Shown one piece after another: positions 8,302-15,236 of a stretch of DNA of 32,155 bases. Made by a program: the position numbers and the translations under genes. The DNA is from Clostridia bacterium (GTDB lineage Bacteria; Bacillota; Clostridia; Oscillospirales; Butyricicoccaceae): NCBI GenBank assembly GCA_017521295.1, contig JAFXDF010000042.1, positions 1 to 32,155 on the forward strand, read 5' to 3'. Below the pieces are notes generated by a model that was not told the DNA's origin, searched no databases, and saw only the letters and a program-made list of their open reading frames with translations. Each line of letters begins with the position of its first letter. Within the stretch, counting starts at the first letter, position 1.

Positions 8302-10308
8302 TTATTGTGCTTTCTTTTCGATTTCGCGCAGGTATTCCTCAATGGCGTGGGTGAGGATCTCGGCGGCCTCGTCGGTGGACTTGTCGGGGAACTGGGCACC
8401 GGCAGAGGTCAGTCCGCCGCCGCCGCCGATCTTCTCCAGAACCACCTGGACGTTGACCTGGCCGTAGGAACGGGCCGAGATCACCGAGCCGCCCTTTTCA
8501 CCGTAGACCACAAAGGCGGCCTTGATGTCCGAGGCGTTGATCAGCTCGTCTGCCGCCTGGGAGGCCGTGGCACGGGGGGTCTCCTCGTCCACCACCGACA
8601 GGGAAATGCCGGGGAACTGCTCCTTGGCGCAGGAGATGATCTGGTACTTCTTCACCGAGCTCTCCAGTCCGCCGGAGAACATCTTGCGCACCTCCACCGT
8701 GTCGGCGCCCACCTGGCGCAGGAAGGCCGAAGCCTCAAAGGTACGGACGCCCGTCTTGACGGTAAAACCCTTGGTGTCCAGGAAGATGCCGGCCAGCATG
8801 GCGTCGGCCTCCACCTTGAGGATGTCGTTGTGGTTGACCACATACTGCAGAAGCTCCGCCACCAGCTCACAGGCCGAAGAGGCATAGGTCTCGTGCAGGG
8901 AAAAGGCGGGGTTTTCGATGTACTGGGCGGCGCGGCGGTGGTGGTCCACCACGGCTACCCGCTGAACGGCCTCCAGCAGATGGGGGCCCTCCACCATATC
9001 GGGACGGGTGGTGTCGCACACCACGCACAGAGAGGCGGCGTCGGCCTTGACAATGGCGTCCTCCTCGCTGATGAACACGCCCTCATACTGAGGCTGCTTC
9101 TTCAGGCGGTCAATGAGCTCCTTGGCCGAGGTGGCCTTGTCGTTGACGATGATATAAGCGGGCCGGCCGGCCTTTCGCACGGCGGCCACCAGACCGGCGC
9201 AGGCGCCGATGGAGTCCAGGTCGGAATACTTGTGGCCCATGAGGAACACCTGGCTGGAGTCCTTTATCAGCTGCATCAAAGCGTTGGCCATGACGCGGGA
9301 CTTGACCTTGGTGCGCTTTTCCAGCTCCTTGGAGCGGCCGCCGTAGAACTCAAAGGCCGTCTTGGACTTGACAACCGCCTGGTCGCCGCCGCGGGACAGG
9401 GCCATGTCGATGCCCAGGGTGGCGTACTGGTACAGCTCCTTCAGGGAGCATTCGCCCTTACCGATACCGATGGACAGGGTGGCGCTCAGGCCCTCGCTGT
9501 TCTGGACCTCGTGGATGCTCTCCAGAATGGAGAACTTGTTCGCGGTGAAATCCACCAGGCTGTGCTGCTCAAAGATGAACAGATACCGGTCACGCTCCAG
9601 CTTGCGGACGATGCCCTTGGCTTCCTTGGCCCAGTTGTTGATGTGCCGGTCGATGTCGGCGGTAAGGGTGGATTTACTGGCCTCGGAGGCGCCCTTCATC
9701 AGCTCCTCGTAGCTGTCGATGAGGATGATGCCCACCACCGGGCGGGTGCGCTCCACATACTCCCGCAGCTGGTTGTACTCGGTGATGTCCACCCAGAACA
9801 GGGTAGCCAGCAGGGCCGAGCCCTGGCCCTTGCCCGAGCGGATCATATTGCCGTAGATCTGGTACTTCCGTTCGCCCATCTCCACGTCATAGGGGCAAAC
9901 GCTCTTGCCCTCCATAATCCAGCGGGTATCAAAGCCGTGAAGCACGTCGGTGATGTGGCTCTCGAAGAGGCTGTCCTGCATACCGGCCAGCGCCGCCAGG
10001 CTGTCGTTGCACCAGATGATCTCGCCGCTGTCCACCCGAAGGATCATGGTGGGCAGGGGGAAGTTCACCAGCGACTGCTTGGAGGCGTTATCCACCGAAA
10101 AGGCCAGATTTTCCACATACTTGCGGATCTCGGCCGAGCGGCGCTTGTTGCGCCGGCGATAGTAAAGATAGAGCAGCACCACCAGCAAAAGTTCGGCGCC
10201 GGCAAGAGCCCAATGGCCCTTCCAGCAGGTGGCTGCCACAAACACCAGCATGACCAGGAAGGTCAGCCGTGTGCCAGATTCGATCATTCTGGAAAACCGT
10301 TTATCCAA
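8302..10308 (-). CDS. gdpP: c-di-AMP phosphodiesterase GdpP (PAS, degenerate GGDEF, DHH-DHHA1)
   Basis: This membrane enzyme hydrolyses the second messenger c-di-AMP to pApA and so affects potassium, osmotic and cell-wall balance. The 668 residues show two N-terminal helices (about 14-28 and 33-50), a PAS-like sensor domain (about 75-175), a degenerate GGDEF domain (about 180-315, GGD at 307-309 in SRGGDQA), and the DHH phosphoesterase. Metal-binding motifs are GHKYSDLDS (358-366), DTTRPD (432-437), VDHHR (454-458) and FLDTKGF (509-515). The DHHA1 end carries [13 protein letters not shown]. All catalytic motifs look intact. The start is TTG with AGGGGAG 7 bases upstream. It is the first gene of the minus-strand housekeeping operon. 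Confidence 0.95.
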   Translation of the reverse strand: MDKRFSRMIESGTRLTFLVMLVFVAATCWKGHWALAGAELLLVVLLYLYYRRRNKRRSAEIRKYVENLAFSVDNASKQSLVNFPLPTMILRVDSGEIIWCNDSLAALAGMQDSLFESHITDVLHGFDTRWIMEGKSVCPYDVEMGERKYQIYGNMIRSGKGQGSALLATLFWVDITEYNQLREYVERTRPVVGIILIDSYEELMKGASEASKSTLTADIDRHINNWAKEAKGIVRKLERDRYLFIFEQHSLVDFTANKFSILESIHEVQNSEGLSATLSIGIGKGECSLKELYQYATLGIDMALSRGGDQAVVKSKTAFEFYGGRSKELEKRTKVKSRVMANALMQLIKDSSQVFLMGHKYSDLDSIGACAGLVAAVRKAGRPAYIIVNDKATSAKELIDRLKKQPQYEGVFISEEDAIVKADAASLCVVCDTTRPDMVEGPHLLEAVQRVAVVDHHRRAAQYIENPAFSLHETYASSACELVAELLQYVVNHNDILKVEADAMLAGIFLDTKGFTVKTGVRTFEASAFLRQVGADTVEVRKMFSGGLESSVKKYQIISCAKEQFPGISLSVVDEETPRATASQAADELINASDIKAAFVVYGEKGGSVISARSYGQVNVQVVLEKIGGGGGLTSAGAQFPDKSTDEAAEILTHAIEEYLREIEKKAQ

Positions 10309-10373
10309 AAGTTTTCTCCCCTTTAAGGCCCAAAAAAGGGCGCAATAATACCATATTATAATTAAATAAAAGC

Positions 10374-10402
10374 ATTATACCATTTAGATGCTTTGGTTTC
10401 AA
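10374..10402 (-). promoter_or_regulatory. Sigma-A type promoter of the gdpP operon
   Basis: Minus-strand TTGAAA (10397-10402) and TATAAT (10374-10379) are separated by 17 bases. The position, about 65 bases before the gdpP TTG start, fits a promoter for the whole gdpP-rplI-dnaB-tilS-hpt-ftsH unit. Confidence 0.75.
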
Positions 10403-10419
10403 GGGGTCTGCGGCAAAAA

Positions 10420-10497
10420 GTCATCCCGAGCGAAGCTGAGGGATCTCAGGGGATGCTCACCTTGAGATCCTCACGTCGCTCCGCTCCTCAGGATGAC
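10420..10497. repeat. 78-bp palindromic interspersed repeat (MITE-like)
   Basis: An imperfect inverted repeat starts GTCATCC and ends GGATGAC. Its inner arms GAGCGAAGC...GGATCTC and GAGATCC...GCTCCGCTC face each other around a centre near 10457. The sequence resembles the short palindromic element with CGTCATCCTGAGCGAAGCG-type ends that is scattered between genes in many gut bacteria. It carries no ORF. It sits between the gdpP promoter and the small minus-strand gene and could fold into a long RNA hairpin. Confidence 0.75.
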
Positions 10498-10509
10498 GGT
10501 TCGGCGCCT

Positions 10510-10650
10510 TTACTGGATGTGCTCCCGCCGCCACTGATATTCCTCTTCCAGGCTCTGCTCGTCGGGGCAGGGCAGATTCAGACGCCGCGGGATATCGTCC
10601 CGCATGCCCGCCGGACAGACCTGGGGCTGGATGTGCTTCTCCTGTTTCAA
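10510..10650 (-). CDS. Small uncharacterised 46-residue protein
   Basis: A short gene with a TTG start and a well placed GGAGGT 6 bases upstream encodes 46 residues beginning MKQEKHIQPQVCPAGMRDDI and ending SLEEEYQWRREHIQ. It is hydrophilic and highly charged, with two Cys-Pro-type cysteines (12 and 28) and no signal or membrane segment. I do not recognise a family. Support is the ribosome binding site, the protein-like composition, and its place in an otherwise empty gap. A 30-codon open frame (10647-10739) ends in a 4-base TTGA overlap with this start, which may be chance. It reads toward the repeat and the gdpP promoter. Confidence 0.55.
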   Translation of the reverse strand: MKQEKHIQPQVCPAGMRDDIPRRLNLPCPDEQSLEEEYQWRREHIQ

Positions 10651-10752
10651 AAAACCACCTCCGTTCTTAGCGTTTCCTCGATTTTCACGAAAAACGCCGG
10701 AACATTCTGCAAAAAAGCAATGGTTTCTTTGCTGTCCAAAGGCCCGTCAGCC

Positions 10753-10781
10753 TTGTTTTTTTGATGTTTTTGCGGTATACT
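10753..10781 (+). promoter_or_regulatory. Sigma-A type promoter of prfA
   Basis: TTGTTT (10753-10758) and TATACT (10776-10781) are separated by 17 bases and lie 35 bases before the prfA start. They probably drive prfA, ppa and the Sua5-CoaE gene. Confidence 0.65.
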
Positions 10782-10816
10782 AAATTAGTTAAAGTATGTC
10801 TTTCGGAGGAATGTCC

Positions 10817-11887
10817 ATGTTCAACAAGCTGGCACAGGTAAAGGCCCATTATCTCGACCTGCAGAAGCAGTTGGAGGACGGTTCGGTGTACGCCGACCCT
10901 GCCCTGGCCGCCAAGCTGCTGAAGGAGCAGAAGGAGCTCCAGCCGGTGGCCGAGACCTATTCCCGCTGGGAGCAGGCCCGGGAGGACCTGGACACCGCCG
11001 CCGAACTGCAGAAAGACCCCGACCCCGAAATGCGGGCCATGGGCGACGAAGAGTGGAAGGCCGCCAGAGAGCGTATGGACACCCTGGAGCAGGAGCTGAA
11101 GGTGCTTTTGCTGCCCCGGGACAAGGATGATGACAAGAGCGTCATCGTGGAGATCCGCGGCGGCGTGGGCGGCGAGGAAGCGGCCCTGTTTGCCGCAGAC
11201 CTGTTCCGTATGTACTCCATGTACGCCGAGCGCAAGCGCTTTTCCATCGAGATCATGAACGAAAACGCCACCGAGCTGGGGGGCTACAAGGAAATTTCCT
11301 TCGCCGTGGAGGGCAAGGGCGCCTGGGCACGGTTCAAGTTTGAATCGGGCACCCACCGGGTGCAGCGGGTCCCCGACACCGAAAGCCAGGGCCGCATCCA
11401 GACCTCTGCCGCCACCGTGGCCGTACTGCCCGAGGTGGAGGACGTGGAGATCGACATCAACCCCGCCGACCTGCAGATCGACACCTACCGCTCGGGCGGC
11501 GCCGGCGGACAGCACGTGAACAAGACCGAATCGGCCATCCGCATCACCCACCTGCCCACCGGCACGGTGGTGGAATGCCAGGACGAGCGCTCCCAGCACA
11601 AGAACCGCGACCGGGCCATGAAGCTGCTCCGTTCCCGGCTGTACCAGCGGGAGCGGGAAAAGGCCGAGGCCGAACGGGCCGGTCTCCGCCGGGACCAGGT
11701 GGGCACCGGCGACCGCAGCGGACGCATCCGCACCTATAACTTCCCCCAGGGCCGTATGACCGACCACCGCATCAATCTGACCCTCTACAAGCTGGACCAG
11801 GTGATGAACGGCGACCTGGACGAGATGATCGACGCCCTCACCGCCGCCGACCAGGCCGAAAAGCTCAAGGCCTCCCAGGAAAACTGA
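10817..11887 (+). CDS. prfA: Peptide chain release factor 1
   Basis: RF1 ends translation at UAA and UAG. The product has 356 residues. The catalytic GGQ tripeptide is at 230-232 in [14 protein letters not shown]. The stop-codon reading tripeptide region is [20 protein letters not shown], where PDT occupies the RF1 PxT position (commonly PAT); RF2 would have SPF. The N-terminal domain contains [19 protein letters not shown]. The frame opens at ATG 10796, but ATG 10817 has GGAGGA 6 bases before it and matches the family N-terminus ([12 protein letters not shown]). Ppa follows after 45 bases. Confidence 0.96.
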   Translation: MFNKLAQVKAHYLDLQKQLEDGSVYADPALAAKLLKEQKELQPVAETYSRWEQAREDLDTAAELQKDPDPEMRAMGDEEWKAARERMDTLEQELKVLLLPRDKDDDKSVIVEIRGGVGGEEAALFAADLFRMYSMYAERKRFSIEIMNENATELGGYKEISFAVEGKGAWARFKFESGTHRVQRVPDTESQGRIQTSAATVAVLPEVEDVEIDINPADLQIDTYRSGGAGGQHVNKTESAIRITHLPTGTVVECQDERSQHKNRDRAMKLLRSRLYQREREKAEAERAGLRRDQVGTGDRSGRIRTYNFPQGRMTDHRINLTLYKLDQVMNGDLDEMIDALTAADQAEKLKASQEN

Positions 11888-11932
11888 CACACAATATTAC
11901 AATTTACGATACACAGGAAAAGGAGATCAATT

Positions 11933-12475
11933 ATGAACGTTTGGCACGATCTGGACCCCAAATACATCACTCCCGACAAGTTCACCGCTGTTATCGAGAT
12001 CCCCGAGGGCAGCAAGAAAAAGTATGAGCTGGACAAGCGCACCGGCCTGCTGCGCCTGGACCGCATCCTGCACACCGCCACCCACTATCCCGCCAACTAC
12101 GGCTTCATCCCCCGCACCTATGCCGACGACCGGGACCCCCTGGACGTGCTGGTGCTGTGCTCCCAGGTGCTGGATCCCCTGGTGGAGGTGGAGTGCTTCC
12201 CCATCGGCTGTATCCGCATGATGGACGGCGGCGACTACGATGACAAGATCATCGCCGTGCCCTGCTTCGACCCCACCTACAATTCCTACACCGAACTGGC
12301 ACAGCTGCCTCCCCATATCACCACCGAGATCGCCAACTTCTTCGAGATCTACAAGATGCTGGAAAACAAGACCACCGCTACCAACGACGTGCTGGACGCT
12401 GCCGGTGCCAAGGAGATCATCCGCAAGTCCATGGACAGCTACGACGTACATTACTGCGGCAAGTATGAAGACTAA
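11933..12475 (+). CDS. ppa: Inorganic pyrophosphatase, family I
   Basis: This soluble Mg-dependent enzyme splits pyrophosphate and pulls biosynthetic reactions forward. The product has 180 residues, typical of bacterial class I enzymes. Visible features are IEIPEGSKKKYELDKRTG (substrate-binding Lys/Glu), THYPANYGFIPRTY, and the metal-binding signature as DRDPLD at 66-71, where Arg replaces the small residue usual at the second position. The ATG follows AAAGGAG at good spacing. The 3' end overlaps the Sua5-CoaE gene by 11 bases. Many Clostridia use family II enzymes; the motifs here are clearly family I. Confidence 0.94.
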   Translation: MNVWHDLDPKYITPDKFTAVIEIPEGSKKKYELDKRTGLLRLDRILHTATHYPANYGFIPRTYADDRDPLDVLVLCSQVLDPLVEVECFPIGCIRMMDGGDYDDKIIAVPCFDPTYNSYTELAQLPPHITTEIANFFEIYKMLENKTTATNDVLDAAGAKEIIRKSMDSYDVHYCGKYED

Positions 12476-14081
12476 ACTGCTGCGCACCCGCCCGGCGGAC
12501 ATTGCGGAGGCCGGAGGGCTTCTCGCCGCCGGTCAGGTGGTAGCCATCCCTACCGAGACGGTCTACGGCCTGGCGGCCAACGCCCTAGACGGCGATGCCG
12601 TGCTGCGCATTTTTGAGGCCAAGGGCCGTCCTCAGGACAACCCCCTCATCGTCCATATCTCCGCCCTGGAGCAGCTGGAAGACCTGGCCGAGGACCTTTC
12701 CCCCGCCGTCTACCAAATGGCCGAGCATTTCTGGCCCGGCCCCCTGACCATGGTGGTGAAGAAAAAGGCCGTGATCCCCGACCGCACCACTGCCGGACTG
12801 GACACTGTGGGCATCCGTATGCCCTCCCACCCGGTGGCACGGGCCATCATCGACGCCGCCGGCGTGCCTCTGGCCGCCCCTTCGGCCAACACCTCGGGCA
12901 AGCCCTCTCCCACCACCGCCCGGGATGTGCTGGACGACATGAACGGTAAGATCCCCGCCATCGTGGACGGCGGCGCCTGCTCTGTGGGCGTGGAGTCCAC
13001 CGTGGTGGACATGACCGGGGACTGGCCCCAGATCCTCCGCCCCGGCGCCATCACCGAAGAGATGATCGCCGAAGCCATGGGCGCGGCCTCCACCGACCGG
13101 GCCACCCTGGAGGGCCTCTCCGACGACGCCAAAGTCCGCTCCCCCGGCATGAAATACCGCCACTACGCCCCCAAAGCCCCCGTCATCCTTTACGAAGGCT
13201 CCCCCTGGGACACCTTCTGCGGGATCCTGGAGGACATGAACCAGCCCTGGACGGGCGTCATCTGCTTTGAGGAGTTTTTGCCCGCCATTAAAGAGAGCAA
13301 ATCCCGGCTGGTCTATTCCCTGGGCTACAGCTGGGATCACGCCGAGCACGCCAGACGGCTGTTTTCCCTGCTGCGCCGGTTTGACCGCACCCAGGCCCGC
13401 CGGATCCTGGTCCAGTGCCCCCGCACCGTGGGTGCCAACGCCGGAACGGTGAACCGCCTGCGCAAGGCCGCCGGCTTCCGCAGCGTGGACTGCAAAAAGG
13501 GCCGCCGGGTCATCGGCGTCACCGGCCGGTCGGGCAGCGGCAAGAGCCTGCTCTCCCAGCAGCTGCAGTCCATGGGCGCCCAGGTTCTGGACGCCGACAA
13601 GGTCTACGCCCAGCTGCTGAAAACCGACAACCCCATGACCCGGATGCTCTGCCATCACTTCCCCGGCGTGTGGAAGGAGGGCGTTCTGGACCGGAAAAAG
13701 CTGGCCGACATCGTGTTCAGCGACCCCAAGGCCCTGGAGACTCTCAACTTCATCACCCACAGCCAGGTGAAGGCCCAGATGCACCACACCGTGGAGCACA
13801 GCGACAGCAAACTGATCGTTCTGGACGTGCCCCTGCTCTTTGAAAGCGGCATCGACCAGCTTTGCGACCTGACCCTGGCGGTACTGGCCGACCGGGAGGG
13901 CTCTCTGGCCCGCATCATGAAGCGGGACGGCATCGACCGTCCCCGTGCCGAAGCCCGGCTGAACAGCCAGCCCCACGACGACTTTTACCGGGCGAGAGCC
14001 GACCTGCTGCTGCACAACACCGGCACTCTGGCACAGTTCGAAGAAAAAGTCGATACATTTGTCAAAAAATACTGCAAATAA
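12465..14081 (+). CDS. Fusion: threonylcarbamoyl-AMP synthase (Sua5) + dephospho-CoA kinase (CoaE)
   Basis: One continuous frame encodes 538 residues with two enzymes. Residues 1 to about 343 are a full Sua5: YrdC core with IPTETVYGLAANA (28-40), KGRPQDNPLIVH (53-64), PGPLTMV (91-97), APSANTSGKPSPT (138-150), RPGAI (192-196), linker SPGMKYRHYAPKAP (226-239) and the Sua5 C-terminal domain ending NRLRKAAGF. This half makes threonylcarbamoyl-AMP for tRNA t6A. Residues from about 347 are a full CoaE, the last step of CoA synthesis: VIGVTGRSGSGKS (P-loop 354-361), DADKV (376-380), LDVPLLFESG (452-461). There is no stop or internal ribosome binding site between them. The start ATG lacks a strong ribosome site and overlaps ppa, so translation is probably coupled. 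Confidence 0.92.
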   Translation: MKTKLLRTRPADIAEAGGLLAAGQVVAIPTETVYGLAANALDGDAVLRIFEAKGRPQDNPLIVHISALEQLEDLAEDLSPAVYQMAEHFWPGPLTMVVKKKAVIPDRTTAGLDTVGIRMPSHPVARAIIDAAGVPLAAPSANTSGKPSPTTARDVLDDMNGKIPAIVDGGACSVGVESTVVDMTGDWPQILRPGAITEEMIAEAMGAASTDRATLEGLSDDAKVRSPGMKYRHYAPKAPVILYEGSPWDTFCGILEDMNQPWTGVICFEEFLPAIKESKSRLVYSLGYSWDHAEHARRLFSLLRRFDRTQARRILVQCPRTVGANAGTVNRLRKAAGFRSVDCKKGRRVIGVTGRSGSGKSLLSQQLQSMGAQVLDADKVYAQLLKTDNPMTRMLCHHFPGVWKEGVLDRKKLADIVFSDPKALETLNFITHSQVKAQMHHTVEHSDSKLIVLDVPLLFESGIDQLCDLTLAVLADREGSLARIMKRDGIDRPRAEARLNSQPHDDFYRARADLLLHNTGTLAQFEEKVDTFVKKYCK

Positions 14082-14087
14082 CAGAAA

Positions 14088-14114
14088 ACACCTCCCCTGT
14101 GGAGGTGTTTTTTT
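14088..14114 (+). terminator. Intrinsic terminator between the Sua5-CoaE gene and tepA
   Basis: An 8-bp perfect stem (14088-14095 with 14101-14108, extendable through flanking A/T pairs) with a CCTGT loop and a T-run (14108-14114) lies right after the stop. The right arm GGAGGTGTTTTT is repeated at 14139-14150, where it contains the tepA ribosome binding site. Confidence 0.8.
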
Positions 14115-14151
14115 GTTTCGCCCGGGCAAACTGCTGTGGGAGGTGTTTTTC

Positions 14152-14811
14152 ATGGACGATCTGACACAGGACCTGGGCAGTGTGGTCACCCGGGGACAGC
14201 ACGCCATCCACTGTCTGGCCATCATCGGTCACATCGAGGGACACCAGATGCTGTCCAGCCAGACCAAGACCACCAAGTACGAGCACGTGCTGCCCATGCT
14301 GGCCTCCATCGAGGAAAGCGACGACATCGACGGCCTGCTCATCCTTTTGAACACCGCCGGCGGCGATGTGGAGGCCGGTCTGGCCATCGCCGAGCTCATC
14401 GCCGGCATGAAAAAGCCCACCGTTTCGCTGGTGCTGGGGGGCGGGCACTCCATCGGCGTGCCTTTGGCGGTGGCCGCCCGAAAATGCTTCATCGCCCCCA
14501 CCGCCTCCATGACGCTGCACCCGGTGCGTATGAACGGCACGGTGCTGGGTGTGCCCCAGATCTCGGCCTATTTCGAGCGCATCCAGGACAGCATCGTGGA
14601 CTTTATCTCGGCCAATTCCAGGGTTCCTCCCGAGACCCTCCGGGTGCTCATGCAGCGCAACGGTCAGCTGATGGGCGAGGCCGGCAGCGTGGTCTACGGC
14701 CCCGAGGCGGTGGAGCTGGGGCTGTGCGACAGCCTGGGCGGGCTCCACGACGCCCTCTCCTGCCTCCACCGGATGATCGACCAAAGCCGGGGAGGTGATG
14801 ACCGTGCGTGA
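14152..14811 (+). CDS. tepA: TepA-type ClpP-like serine protease
   Basis: The product is a 219-residue ClpP-fold protein of the TepA (translocation-enhancing) group. In Bacillus subtilis this protein is linked to protein secretion and signal peptide clearance. Visible features are LNTAGGDVEAG (67-76, oxyanion strand), nucleophile Ser100 in GGGHSIGVP, and His123 in TASMTLHPVRMNG, the order and spacing of the ClpP/TepA active site. No membrane segment is seen. The ATG at 14152 has GGGAGGTG 6 bases upstream; the open frame continues to 14059 but has no better start. A small ORF is coupled to its end and the RNase J gene follows, recalling the rnjB-tepA neighbourhood of Bacillus. Confidence 0.88.
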   Translation: MDDLTQDLGSVVTRGQHAIHCLAIIGHIEGHQMLSSQTKTTKYEHVLPMLASIEESDDIDGLLILLNTAGGDVEAGLAIAELIAGMKKPTVSLVLGGGHSIGVPLAVAARKCFIAPTASMTLHPVRMNGTVLGVPQISAYFERIQDSIVDFISANSRVPPETLRVLMQRNGQLMGEAGSVVYGPEAVELGLCDSLGGLHDALSCLHRMIDQSRGGDDRA

Positions 14812-14992
14812 GCACTACGAAGCATGGCCGGGCGGACATTTCACCGGCTGGCCGCCCGTGGTGGGGGTCTATCAGCCCCCTTCCCTTCCCGCCGAGTTCC
14901 GCAGGGAAAACAAGGATCTCCGGATCCCCCGAAAAGAGGGCGAGGAGATGGAACGGGTGGAGAATTATTTTCTCTTCCACCCCTTTTTCTGA
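14804..14992 (+). CDS. Small uncharacterised protein coupled to tepA
   Basis: This reading frame of about 62 residues begins inside the last codons of tepA. GTG 14804 is preferred because GGGGAGG lies 8 bases upstream; ATG 14798 is in frame but too close to that site. The product is short, acidic to basic mixed, and rich in Pro and aromatic residues (AWPGGHFTGWPPVVGVYQPP near the start, NYFLFHPFF at the end). No domain is recognised. By position it occupies the slot of ylzJ, which follows tepA in Bacillus, but I see no clear sequence likeness. A GC-rich hairpin follows the stop. Confidence 0.6.
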   Translation: MREHYEAWPGGHFTGWPPVVGVYQPPSLPAEFRRENKDLRIPRKEGEEMERVENYFLFHPFF

Positions 14993-14993
14993 G

Positions 14994-15014
14994 GGCGGGG
15001 GCGCTGCCCCCGCC
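14994..15014 (+). other. GC-rich hairpin after the tepA unit
   Basis: A perfect 9-bp all-GC stem (14994-15002 with 15006-15014) with a 3-base loop directly follows the small ORF stop. No T-run follows, so it may be a 3'-end stabilising structure or a weak or factor-assisted terminator. Confidence 0.5.
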
Positions 15015-15041
15015 GGGTCGAAGGCGGTCGACAGGTAAAAT

Positions 15042-15070
15042 TTGCATTTTGCCCGCAGATGTGGTATACT
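15042..15070 (+). promoter_or_regulatory. Sigma-A type promoter of the RNase J gene
   Basis: TTGCAT (15042-15047) and TATACT (15065-15070) are separated by 17 bases. This gives a leader of about 160 bases before the RNase J start, which holds a GC-rich hairpin at 15163-15182 followed by a T-rich stretch. Confidence 0.75.
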
Positions 15071-15162
15071 TCCGGTAATCGTATTGATTTTCATCCGCGC
15101 CTGCCGGGTAATGGAGGCCGGATACATATATTATAAAAACCGTACATTGCATCGCGCCACCG

Positions 15163-15197
15163 CCGGGGCAGGTTTTCCCCGGGGGCTTTGTTGTTTT
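15163..15197 (+). promoter_or_regulatory. Terminator-like hairpin in the RNase J leader
   Basis: A 6-bp GC stem (15163-15168 with 15177-15182) is followed within a few bases by a T-rich tract (15187-15197). It lies between the promoter and the start codon and might act as an attenuator. The stem is short and the tract interrupted by G, so the call is tentative. Confidence 0.35.
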
Positions 15198-15236
15198 GCG
15201 CGCTGCATCGACAAAAAAGGAGAAAAACGACCCATT

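Noticed and set aside
8230..10326. A 698-codon plus-strand frame covering gdpP
   Set aside because: GdpP on the minus strand has all its catalytic motifs in order; the plus frame is its mirror with no recognisable domain.
10647..10739. A 30-codon minus-strand frame upstream of the 46-residue gene with a TTGA overlap
   Set aside because: There is no good ribosome site and only a TTG start. It is too short to tell from chance, so it is noted only as possible coupling.
12960..13520. A frameshift or assembly error producing the Sua5-CoaE fusion
   Set aside because: The junction is in frame with full domains on both sides and no sign of a broken stop or ribosome site. It still cannot be excluded without reads.
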